The position numbers and the translations under genes were made by a program. From positions 1-13,334 of the forward strand of contig JANYFX010000410.1 in the NCBI GenBank assembly GCA_025359585.1: 13,334 bases of DNA, given 5' to 3'. Below are positions 1 through 9,000 of this stretch, in pieces; the first letter of the stretch is position 1; the number at the start of each line of letters is the position of its first letter. The notes beneath the pieces are model-generated. The model had not been told where the DNA came from. It saw only the letters and a program-made list of their open reading frames with translations, and did not search any database. This DNA is from Rhizobacter sp. (lineage in GTDB: Bacteria; Pseudomonadota; Gammaproteobacteria; Burkholderiales; Burkholderiaceae_C).

Positions 1-442
1 GCTCGTGCGGCGCGAGCTCGACGTGCTCGATCGAACAGGCCGGCTCGATCGGCAGCTCGCGGCCGCCGCGGTCGACCAGCACCGCCAGCGCGATGCTCGC
101 CGGCCGACCGAAGTCGTACAGCTCGTTGATCACCGCGCGAATCGTGCGGCCGGTGTAGAGCACGTCGTCGACCAGCACGACGGGCAAGCCGTTCACGTCG
201 AAAGGCAGGCGCGTGTGGTCGGCGCCGGCCGTCATGCCACGCGAGCCGAAGTCGTCGCGGTGCAAGGCGCTCGAGATCACGCCGTGCTCACCCGCCAGAC
301 CCAGGTCGCGCTGCAGGCGTTCGGCCAGCCAGGCGCCGCCCGACCAGATGCCGACCAGCACCGAGCCCGGCTGCAGCAGGCCGCGCACGCCGCGCGCCAG
401 GTCGGCGTACAGCGCTTCGGCGTCGAGGTGCAGGCTGCTCAT
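1..442 (-). CDS. pyrR: PyrR, bifunctional pyr operon regulator / uracil phosphoribosyltransferase (3' end cut off by window edge)
   Basis: Type I phosphoribosyltransferase fold. The family makes UMP from uracil and PRPP, and in many bacteria also regulates pyrimidine biosynthesis genes. The first 147 residues are visible; the family is usually about 170-180 residues, so a short C-terminal piece is missing beyond position 1. The PRPP-binding signature VVLVDDVLYTGRTIRA is intact at residues 88-103 with the paired acidic residues D92-D93, followed by the typical LYDFGRPASIALAVLVDRGG segment. The ATG at 442 overlaps the ruvX stop codon (ATGA), and a GGAGA Shine-Dalgarno lies 7-8 bases upstream, so the start is firm and translation is probably coupled to ruvX. 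In related genomes pyrB and pyrC often follow, but that lies outside this window. Whether this copy regulates RNA or acts only as an enzyme cannot be seen here. Confidence 0.93.
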   Translation of the reverse strand, partial: MSSLHLDAEALYADLARGVRGLLQPGSVLVGIWSGGAWLAERLQRDLGLAGEHGVISSALHRDDFGSRGMTAGADHTRLPFDVNGLPVVLVDDVLYTGRTIRAVINELYDFGRPASIALAVLVDRGGRELPIEPACSIEHVELAPHE

Positions 443-867
443 GCGTTGGTCTCCAGCGTTCTCAAATACTGTTCCAGGATGATCGCGGCCGAGGCGGCGT
501 CGGCGTCGGCCGCGCCTTGCTCATGGGCCTCGGTCGTGCTGTAGCGCTCGTCCACTTCATGCACGACCAGGTGAAAGCGGCCGTGCAACTGGCGGGCGAA
601 ACGCCGGGCGCGAGCGGTATTGTCGTGTGCTGCGCCATCGGGGTGAAATGGCACGCCGACGACGAGTGCGTCGGGCTGCCATTCTTCGATGAGCGCAGCG
701 ATCGCATCGAAACGGCGGGCGCCTTCGGCGGCGATGGTATGCAAGGGTGTTGCCGTGCCCGTGAGCGTGTTGCCTGAAGCAACCCCGACGCGTTTTTCGC
801 CGTAGTCGAAAGCAAGAAAAGAATGCAGAGTGGGCGTTGCAGAGGACATCGGCGCCACCGAGCTCAT
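439..867 (-). CDS. ruvX: RuvX/YqgF, Holliday-junction-resolvase-like RNase H-fold nuclease
   Basis: 142 residues, close to the E. coli YqgF length of 138. This essential, widely conserved family is implicated in processing the 5' end of pre-16S rRNA and is structurally related to RuvC. The fold's acidic motifs are present: FDYGEKRVGVA near the N terminus with D21, the ALVVGVPFHPDG strand-loop, the HEVDERYSTTEA motif, and a C-terminal DADAASAAIILEQYL helix carrying the last conserved Asp. The start at 867 is preferred over an in-frame ATG at 849, because it overlaps the yqgE stop as ATGA and has an AGGAGG Shine-Dalgarno about 10 bases upstream, inside yqgE. The stop likewise overlaps the pyrR start by four bases. 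The gene is thus the middle member of a tightly packed three-gene unit. No odd features. Confidence 0.94.
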   Translation of the reverse strand: MSSVAPMSSATPTLHSFLAFDYGEKRVGVASGNTLTGTATPLHTIAAEGARRFDAIAALIEEWQPDALVVGVPFHPDGAAHDNTARARRFARQLHGRFHLVVHEVDERYSTTEAHEQGAADADAASAAIILEQYLRTLETNA

Positions 868-1451
868 GCGTGCCCCGCCTCCTGGCTCAGCATGCCGGAG
901 TCGATGCCGAGCAACAACAAAGCCCGGTCATAACGTTGCTCGACCGGCGTGTCAAAGATGATGCCCGGCTCGGCGCTGACGTTGATCCAGCCATTGCGGC
1001 TCATCTCGTCTTCGAGCTGGCCCGCACCCCAGCCGCTGTAACCCAGCGTCACCAAAATCTTCTTCGGGCCGGCGCCGTTCGACAGCGCTTCCAGCACGTC
1101 CTTGCTGGTCGTCATCTCGAGCCCGCCAGGGATTTGCAGCGACGAGTTGTAGTGCCCGCCCTCGCCCGCTGCGCCGCCGAGCCGCTCGTGCAACACGAAC
1201 CCGCGCTCGGTTTGCACCGGGCCGCCGAAGTAGACCGGCGTTTCGGCCAGATCGGCCCGATCGAGCGTCAACTCGACCTTCTCGAACAGGTTCTTCAGCT
1301 TGATGTCGATCGGCTTGTTGATCACCAGCCCCAGCGCGCCCTTTTCGGTGTGTTCGCAGAGGTAGACCACCGTGCCGGCGAAAGCGCCGTCGCCCATGCC
1401 CGGCATCGCGATGAGAAACTGGTTGGTGAAGTCGACCCGATCGAGTGCCAT
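864..1451 (-). CDS. yqgE: YqgE/AlgH family protein (DUF179, UPF0301)
   Basis: 195 residues, normal for the family. The N-terminal signature is clear: TNQFLIAMPGM at residues 9-19, then a VVYLCEHTEKGALGLVINKP stretch, then PVYFGGPVQTERGFVLHE, and later the LGYSGWGAGQLEDEM block. These are the conserved DUF179 motifs. There is no signal peptide or membrane segment, so the protein is probably cytoplasmic. The biochemical function is unknown; the name AlgH comes from an old link to alginate regulation in Pseudomonas that does not prove a mechanism. yqgE and ruvX (yqgF) are neighbours in very many proteobacteria, and here the yqgE stop overlaps the ruvX start. The ATG at 1451 fits the family N terminus, although the nearest purine run (AGGA) is about 13 bases upstream, farther than ideal. 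It diverges from phrB, with 35 bp between start codons. Confidence 0.93.
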   Translation of the reverse strand: MALDRVDFTNQFLIAMPGMGDGAFAGTVVYLCEHTEKGALGLVINKPIDIKLKNLFEKVELTLDRADLAETPVYFGGPVQTERGFVLHERLGGAAGEGGHYNSSLQIPGGLEMTTSKDVLEALSNGAGPKKILVTLGYSGWGAGQLEDEMSRNGWINVSAEPGIIFDTPVEQRYDRALLLLGIDSGMLSQEAGHA

Positions 1452-1486
1452 GCGCGCATTTTATTCCTGCGGCAGACTCCCACCCC
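1452..1486. promoter_or_regulatory. 35-bp divergent intergenic region between yqgE and phrB
   Basis: Only 35 bases separate the start codons of yqgE (minus) and phrB (plus). The sole AT-rich patch, ATTTTATTC at about 1458-1466, reads TAAAAT on the minus strand and could act as a -10 element. That would place transcription start almost at the yqgE ATG, which is speculative. Promoters for one or both genes must lie largely inside the opposite gene's 5' coding sequence. No convincing -35/-10 pair or operator was identified. Confidence 0.35.
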
Positions 1487-2968
1487 ATGGAAAAATCTTT
1501 GGCCCGTGCACTCGTCTGGTTTCGCCGCGACCTTCGGGCCGACGATCATGCGGCGCTCTACCACGCGCTGCGCGCCGCGCGCGAGGTCTGGTGCGTGTTC
1601 GTCTTCGACCGCGAGATCCTCGACGCGCTGCCACGCCGCGACCGGCGGGTCGAGTTCATCCGCGAAAGCGTCGACGAGCTGAGCCGGGCACTCGGCGAGT
1701 TGGGCGAAGCGCACGGGAACAAGAGGGTTCGCCTGGTCGTGCGCCACGGCCCCGCCAGCAGCGAGCTGCCACGACTCGCGCGCCAGCTCGGTGTGCAGGC
1801 GGTCTTCGCCAACCACGACGACGAGCCCGATGCGCTGGCGCGCGATGGCCGGGTGCGCGATGCGCTGGCTGCCGCCGGCATCGCTTGGCACACCAGCAAG
1901 GACCACGTGGTCTTCGAGCGCAGCGAGCTGCTCACCGGCGCCGGCAAGCCCTACAGCGTGTTCACGCCCTACAAGAATGCGTGGCTGAAGAAGGTCGAGC
2001 CGTTCTTTTTGAAGGCCTACCCGATCGAGGCGCACGCCGGCAGCCTGGCCGCGCCGCCCGAGACGCTGGCGTCCGCCGTTCCGACACTGGCCGGGCTGGG
2101 CTTCGAGCCCAGCAACCTGCGCACGCTGAAGATCCCGACCGGCAGCAGCGGCGCACAAGCACTGTTCGCCGACTTCCTGCAGCGCATCGACGCCTACGAA
2201 GAGACACGCAACTTCCCCGCCGTGAAAGGCCCTAGCTACCTGTCGGTGCATTTACGCTTCGGCACGGTGTCCATCCGCCAACTCGCGCGTGCCGCGTGCG
2301 CGCTCATCGAAGCGGGTGGCTCGCGCGGCGCCGAGGTCTGGCTCTCGGAGCTGATCTGGCGCGATTTTTACCACCAGATCCTGCACCACCACCCGCACGT
2401 GGTCGGTGCGAGTTTCAAACCCGACTACGACAGGATCGTGTGGGAGCAAGGCCCCGAAGCCGAAGCGCTGTTCGCCGCCTGGTGCGAAGGCCGCACCGGC
2501 TACCCGCTGGTGGACGCGGCCATGGCGCAGATCAACCAGACCGGCTACATGCACAACCGCCTTCGCATGGTGGTCGCGAGTTTTCTGGTGAAAGACCTGG
2601 GGATCGACTGGCGCCGCGGCGAAGCCTATTTCGCCGAGCACCTGAACGACTTCGACCTCGCCGCCAACAACGGCGGCTGGCAGTGGGCGGCATCGACCGG
2701 CTGCGACGCGCAACCCTACTTTCGCATCTTCAACCCGGTGAGCCAGAGCGAGAAGTTCGACGCTTCGGGCAAGTTCATCCGGCGGTATTTGCCGCAGCTG
2801 GCAGCATTGCCCGACAAGCTGACTCACGCGCCGTGGGAAGCGCGTCCGCTCGAACTGCAAGGCGCCGGCGTCGAGCTCGGCCGCGACTACCCGTGGCCGA
2901 TCGTGCGCCACGACGAAGCCCGCGCCCGCACGCTGGAGCGCTTCGGTGTGGTGAAAGCGGGGAAGTGA
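1487..2968 (+). CDS. phrB: Class I CPD deoxyribodipyrimidine photolyase
   Basis: Flavoenzyme that uses blue light to split cyclobutane pyrimidine dimers in DNA. 493 residues, typical of the class. The N-terminal alpha/beta antenna-binding domain opens with ARALVWFRRDLRADDHAALY. The C-terminal FAD-binding domain contains ELIWRDFYHQIL, GYPLVDAAMAQINQTGYMHN, and the hallmark NNGGWQWAASTGCDAQPYFR followed by FNPVSQSEKFD. By alignment to E. coli PhrB from memory, the electron-transfer tryptophan triad is present as W398, W375 and W319 (E. coli W382, W359, W306). The antenna chromophore (MTHF or deazaflavin) cannot be decided. I chose the ATG at 1487, because an in-frame ATG at 1445 would add 14 non-family residues and overlap the yqgE start. 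No clear Shine-Dalgarno precedes 1487. The gene is alone on the plus strand, convergent with chpA. Confidence 0.95.
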   Translation: MEKSLARALVWFRRDLRADDHAALYHALRAAREVWCVFVFDREILDALPRRDRRVEFIRESVDELSRALGELGEAHGNKRVRLVVRHGPASSELPRLARQLGVQAVFANHDDEPDALARDGRVRDALAAAGIAWHTSKDHVVFERSELLTGAGKPYSVFTPYKNAWLKKVEPFFLKAYPIEAHAGSLAAPPETLASAVPTLAGLGFEPSNLRTLKIPTGSSGAQALFADFLQRIDAYEETRNFPAVKGPSYLSVHLRFGTVSIRQLARAACALIEAGGSRGAEVWLSELIWRDFYHQILHHHPHVVGASFKPDYDRIVWEQGPEAEALFAAWCEGRTGYPLVDAAMAQINQTGYMHNRLRMVVASFLVKDLGIDWRRGEAYFAEHLNDFDLAANNGGWQWAASTGCDAQPYFRIFNPVSQSEKFDASGKFIRRYLPQLAALPDKLTHAPWEARPLELQGAGVELGRDYPWPIVRHDEARARTLERFGVVKAGK

Positions 2969-2974
2969 GCGTGC

Positions 2975-2997
2975 GCCGGGGCCACTGCGGCCCCGGC
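2975..2997. terminator. Candidate bidirectional terminator hairpin between phrB and chpA
   Basis: A perfect 9-bp inverted repeat, GCCGGGGCC-ACTGC-GGCCCCGGC, lies in the 48-bp gap between the convergent stop codons of phrB (2968) and chpA (3017). The stem is entirely G/C with a 5-base loop, so it can form on either transcript. No T-run follows on either strand. It is therefore not a canonical intrinsic terminator and may instead end transcripts together with Rho or protect 3' ends. Confidence 0.55.
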
Positions 2998-3016
2998 ACC
3001 CGGCCGCTCGAACGTG

Positions 3017-6000
3017 TCAGGCGGCGACGCGCGACGCGGTGTAACGCGCCACCAGCGCGAGCAGGTCTTCTTCCGAGTACGGCTTGCCGAGGTAGTGGTC
3101 GACACCGAGCTCGGCCGCGTAGTCGCGGTGTTTCTGCGCGATCCGCGAAGTGATCATGATCACCGGCAGCTCGCGCAGGCGGGCATCGCCGCGCATGTTG
3201 CGCACCAGGTCGAAGCCGTCCATGCGTGGCATCTCGATGTCGGAGAGCACGATCTGCGGCAGCTCTTCGGCCAGGCGCTCCAAGGCGTCCAGGCCGTCCT
3301 TCGCCAGCACGACCCGGTAACCCTCGCGCAGCAGCAGGCGCTGCGTGACACGGCGCACCGTGAGCGAGTCGTCGACCACCATCACGAGCGGTGCCAGTTT
3401 TTCGTCCGGCTGGGCGAGCACCGGCACGGCGGGCACCAGCGCCGGTGCGCGCATCGCCGCTGCAGTGGCGGCGCGTGCCGCTTCGCCATACAGCGTGGCC
3501 AGCGCGACCGGGTTGTAGATCAGCGCGACCGCACCCGACGCCAGCAGCGTGATGCCCGCCAGACCCGGCATGCGCGAGAGCTGCGGGCCGAGGTTCTTGA
3601 CCACCACTTCCTGGTTGCCCAGCACTTCGTCGATGTGCAGCGCAATGCGTTGCTGCGCGCTGCGAATGACGACGATCGTGCGCGTGCGTTCGGGCTGGCC
3701 GAGCGAACGCGGGCTGAGCTGCAACAAGGCGCCGAGCCAGAAGAACTGCACCGTGCGCTCGGGCATGGTGTACACCCCGCTGGCGTAGGCCTGCTCGATT
3801 TCTTGCGGCGTGGCGCGGCGCACCACCTCGACCAGCGTCGAGGGCACCGCCACCTGCGTGTTGCCGCAGCGCAGCATCACCACCTGCGTGACCGCCGTGG
3901 TCAGTGGCAGAACCATGCGGAAGGAGGTGCCCTTGCCGGCGGCCGTGGCCGTTTCGACGCGGCCGCCCATCGCGTTCACTTCGGAGCGCACCACGTCCAT
4001 GCCGACGCCGCGGCCGGCCAGTTCGGTCACCGATTCGGCGGTGGAGAAACCCGGGGTGAAGATCAGGTTGGCGAGTTCGGCGTCGGTCGAGTTTGCATTC
4101 GCATCGATCAGGCCGAGTGCCACGCCCTTGGCGCGAATGCGGTCGAGGTTCAGGCCGGCGCCGTCGTCGCGGAACTCGACCCCGACTTCGTTGCCCTCTT
4201 GCGTGAGCGCCACGATGATCGAGCCGGTCGGGTCCTTGCCGGCGGCGCTGCGCACGGCGGGCAACTCGATGCCGTGGCCGACGCAGTTGCGCAGCAGGTG
4301 TTCGAACGAGCCGGTCATGCGGTCGAGCACGCCGCGGTCGACTTCGATCGAGCCGCCGACGATGTCGAGCCGAACGGTCTTGCCGGTCTCTTTGGCGGCC
4401 TGACGCACGACGCGGTAGAGGCGGTCCGACAAACCCTCGAACTCGACCATGCGGGTGCGCAGCAGGTCGTCTTGCAAGTCGCGCGTCATGCGCGCCTGCG
4501 CCACCAGCTCGTCTTCGGTGTTTTCGACCGAGCGCTGCAGGCTGCGCTGCACCGTGTGCACGTCGTTGACCGACTCGGCCATCATGCGCGTGAGTTCCTG
4601 GAAGCGCGTGAAGCGGTCGAACTCGAGCGGGTCGAACGATTGCGACGCGGCCTTCGCGGCCTCGAGCCGCGAGGTCATCTGCATCTCGCCGTGGAACTCG
4701 ATGTCGCGCAGCTGCGCACGCAGACGTTCCAGGTTTTCCGTCAGGTCGCCGAGCGAGCCCTTGATCTGCGACACGCCGGAATCGATGCGTGAACGTGTGA
4801 TGCTGACCTCGCCGGCCAGGTTCACCAGGCGGTCGAGCAAGGGCGCACGCACCCGCACCGCCGACTGCGTGCCTTGCGCACGCTCGGGCGCCTTGCGCGT
4901 CGTGGGTTCGGCCCGTGCAAAGCGGGCCCAGTCGATCGGGGCCGCAGCGACAGGGGCCGATTCCGATTTCGTTGTTTCTGGCAGCGCAGCCGCCGGCTTC
5001 GCCAGCGGCATTGGTTTGGCCGACTCTTCCAGCAGCGCCGGTTGTGTCACCAAGTCGTCCTGACTGGGCACCGCCAGCTCGCGCGGCGCTTCGGTCAACA
5101 GCACCTCGAGGGCCGCCGCAGGCGCCACCGGGGTGGGCCGCGCGCGCACCGGCTCGACGGCCTTGGGTGAGCCGACCAGCGCGAGCGGCGCAGCCGGTGC
5201 GTCTTGCAGACGCAGCGCATCGAAGGTCTGCGACAGCGCGTCGCCGTAGATCTGCAGTGTTTCGACATCGGGCGCACTGACCGGCGGGTGCGCCAGCACG
5301 TGTTCGATGCGGGTTTCCAGGCGGTGTGCCATTTCGCCCAGGCGCATCGCGCCCGCCAGACGGGCGCCGCCCTTGAGGGTGTGCAGCGTGCGCATGCAGG
5401 CGGCAGGGTGAGCCGCCTCGCCCGGGCGCCGCACCCAGTCGCGCAGCTTCGCCGCGAGTTGTGGCAGCAGCTCTTCGGCTTCTTCTTCGAAGATCGGGAA
5501 CAGCTCGGCATCGATCGCGTCGACCGCGTCGATCGTGTCGTCGGCATCGACGAGCGCGTGGGCTGTGGCCGTTCCGCGCGGCGCTTCGACCGGAATGTCG
5601 CCGAAGGGCTTGAGCTCGGTCAGGCCGAGCGCGCCGAACTGCGAATCGCCGTAAGCAGACACCGTGAAAGGCGCGGGCGCAGACAGGGCCGCATGGGCCG
5701 TGTCCATGACCAGCTCGGTGACCGCGGGGATCGGTTCGACCGAGGTTTCGGCAAGGGTTTCGACCGGCGCGTCCGGCGCCGTGATCGTCATCAGCGGCAA
5801 CGCCGCCTCACGCACCGGCTCGGCGGTGTCGGCCGCCTGCTCCAGCTCGGACGCGGCCGTGGCGGCTTCGAGTCGTTTGGCCGAGCTGAGCTCGTGCTCG
5901 GCCAGGCGGGCCAGCAACTCCGGCGCCGGCTCCTTCAGGAACCCGGCGGCGAACTGGTGCAACAGGCGGCGGATTTCTTCGGCCGCGTCGACGAACAGGC

Positions 6001-9000
6001 GGGCTTCTTCCTGGGTGCCGTGCCCGATGGCGAGTGAGCGGGTCTGAGCATGCTCGAGCGCCCGCGCGAGCTGCGACAGCTCGCTGAAACCCACCGTGGC
6101 CGAACTGCCGGCCAGCGAATGCGCCAGCGCGATTGGCGCTTCGCCGATCGGCCGGTGCAACTCCATCGCCCACTCGGCGATCTCGGTCGTCAGGCGGCGC
6201 GACAACTCGTCGGCTTCATTGAGGTAGATGTTGAAGAGCGGAATGCCGATGCGCAGGGAACCGACCTGCTTGACCAGCTCGTCCTCGGTCGCGGGCTCGG
6301 GCAATTCGTCCAGACCGGCGTGCACGGACTCGGACGCGAGTTCGGGCATCGGCACGGCCTCGACCACTTCGTCGAAACCCAGCTCGAGATCGATCATGTC
6401 GATCGAGACTTCGGGGACCGGAACGGCCTCGGCCGCAGGCAGCGGCATCGGTTCGGTGGCCGGGTGCTCGAACGGGTCGTGCAGCTCCGGCACGCCCATG
6501 TCGAGCGGCGCGTGCGCGCTGCTGCGCCCGGCGTTGGGCTGGGTGGCGTCGAGCCCGCTCAGGTCGAATTCGAAAGACACCTCGGGCGCGGGTTCGGAGA
6601 CCGGCGCGAACACCGGAGCGAAGTCAGCGCTGACCGGCAACAGGCCGCTCAGGTCCAGGTCGGCCGCGCTCGGCAGATCGGGCGGCAACAGCAGCGGCAG
6701 TGCGATGTCGGACGCGTCGTTCGCGCCGGCCGGAGACTGGCCCTCGCTGACACGCTGCGCAGCGGCCTTCATGGCCGCCGCGGTGTGGCCGGTGTCGTTT
6801 CGCCCGGAAATGGCAGCGACCCAGTCGCTCAGGTGCGACAGCGACCACGCGGTGAACTCCAGCAGCGCGGGTGCGGCCGCGCCCTGGTCGGCCAGGTGGC
6901 TGTTGTAGAGCTGCTCGCCGGCCCAGGCCGCGTCGCCGAACTCCTTGAGCCCGACCATGCGCGAACTGCCCTTGAGCGTGTGGAAAGCGCGGCGCAGCGT
7001 GGTCAGCGCCGAAATGTCTTCGGGCGAGCGGGCGAGATCGGCATGCGCCGAGCGGGCCGTGTCGAGAACCTCTTGCGCTTCTTCGAGGAAGATCTCGCGC
7101 ATCTCGTCGTCTTCGGCGAGATCGGCACCGGCGTCCGCGAAGCTCAGCGTCATCGGCGTGGTGACACGGCCGGACGAACGCTCGGGTTCCAGACCGACCG
7201 GGTCGGAGGCGGTCGAGACGAAATCGACCAGCGCATCGGACAAATCACCGCGCGCATTGGCCAGGCCTGCGGGGTCTTGTGCCGCTTCGAGTGCTTCTTG
7301 CGCCTTGAGCACGGTTGCGGCGAGCGCCGGTTGGTCGGCAGCCTGTGCTTCGTGCGACAGGCGCTCGAGGTCGCGCGACACGTCTTCGACCGACACGTGG
7401 TCGCTCGCCGAAGACACGGCCAGCAACTGGGCTTGTTCGATCAGGCGCGGGTCCACGGCCGGCGCACCGGTGGCGCTCGGGGCATGCACTTCGCCACGAC
7501 CCATCACCGGGCTCAGCGTGCCGGCCTCGGCGTCGTAGCGGAACAGCGACTTGGCCATCTGCGGCTGCACGCTGAGCATGTCGATCAGGAAACCCAACGC
7601 GCCGAGGTTGCCGGCCAGGCGGTCGAACACACCGGCCTGGTGAACCCGGGCCGGGTCGATCTCGGTGGAGACGAGGCCGTCGACCTCGTCGCGCATGCGC
7701 AGCAAGGCGTGCGAGGCGTGGTCCATGCCCAGCACCGACAGCACGCCGCGCATCGCGGAGAGCTGGTTGGGCACCGGGATCAGCACGTCGCGCTCGGTCG
7801 GGTTGCGGAAATACTGGTCGATCAGCTTCTCGGCTTCGGAGAGCGACGCGCGCAGCTCCTGCACCACGCTGCCCATCGTCTGCCGATCGGAGACGCGCCG
7901 GTACAGCTCTTCCATCCACGTTTCGAGTGGGTCGGGCGCGCGGCCCTGACGCACAGCGGCCAGGCGCTCGGCCAGGCGCTTCACGCGCGCGGCCTGCTCG
8001 GGGCTGTCGAACTCAGCGTCTTCGAGCGCGGCTTCGACGTAGAGCAGGCTGGTCGCCACTTCCATCGCGAGCTGCGCGGGCGGCGCCGCACCGGTCTGCT
8101 GGGTCTGCGCCACGGCCTGCTGCAGTTCACCGGCAAAGGTTTCGCCGAGCGGGAACAGGCGCTTGAGCGAATCACCGACCAGCGCGAATTGTTCCGACAG
8201 GCCGGCCAGGCGGTGCATCTCGCCGCCGGCGATCGCCGACCAGGCTTCCTTGGCGGCCGTCACACGCTTGCGCGCCTGGGCCACCAGTGCGGGGTCGAAG
8301 CGGCCGAGCGGGCTGACCGTGTAGTCGACGGGGGCGTATTGCGCCAGGCCGTAGACCTGCCGCACAGCAGCCAACCGCGGCGCCTCGCGGGCGTCCGCAG
8401 GGGCAGCGCTCTGGGCGCAGAAGAACAGCAGGTCTTGCGCGAGGCGCTCGGACAACTCCGTCTCGCCACGCTCGAGAATCCGGTACTGCGCCAACAGGCG
8501 CGAAGCGACCCGTTTGCTGAACACGTCGAAGCCGAGCAGGCTCTGGGCCTGGGCTTCGAACACGGCCGAGGCGAGCTTCCACAGGTTGCCGACCTGAGAC
8601 TGCGTCGCGCCCGCGCCGAGACCGGCGCACACATCGCTCATGCGTTCGGCCACCGCGAGCGGGTTGGAGGCACGCATCATCGCCAGCAGCAGCCCTTCGA
8701 GGGCGGCGTGGGTCGCAGCGTCGGGCTGCCGCGGTGCGGCCTTGGCGTCGGCGGGCAGGTCGCGCCAGTGCCAGTCCACGGCCCACAGATCGGCCGGGTG
8801 CACGCGGTCGGCACCCGCCGCTTCCTGCACCGCGCGGTACTGCGGGAACAGCGAAAGTGTGGACACCGGCTTGTTGGCCAGCATGCGCGTGAGGTAGTCG
8901 AGCAACGCAAACGAAGCACGCTCGATGTCGTCGATCACCAGTGTGGTGAGCTTGTGCGGCTTGCTCACATAACGCTGCACCGCCGCTTCGCTGGCACGCA

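Noticed and set aside
1445..1486. Longer phrB start adding 14 residues
   Set aside because: The extra residues do not match the photolyase N terminus and would overlap the yqgE start; the ATG at 1487 opens the family's normal beginning.
1322..2251. Minus-strand frame of 309 codons antisense to phrB
   Set aside because: It covers parts of both yqgE (out of frame) and phrB (antisense), both strongly supported genes, and shows no domain.
3014..4792. Open frame of 592 codons on the plus strand, antisense to the kinase and receiver part of chpA
   Set aside because: Same shadow effect: low-complexity RHDVAL-rich translation, lying opposite intact HATPase, CheW and REC motifs.
5505..5545. Repetitive GTCGA/TCGATCG stretch in chpA as a DNA repeat
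   Set aside because: It simply encodes an acidic linker (DADDTIDAVDAIDAE) before HPt3 in the chpA frame.
8170..8260. HRLAGLSEQFALVG segment in ChpA (H353) as another HPt domain
   Set aside because: It resembles HSLAGSSATVG but needs an insertion to align and lacks the K-G pattern. It is more likely part of the conserved ChpA N-terminal helical region, so I do not call it an HPt.
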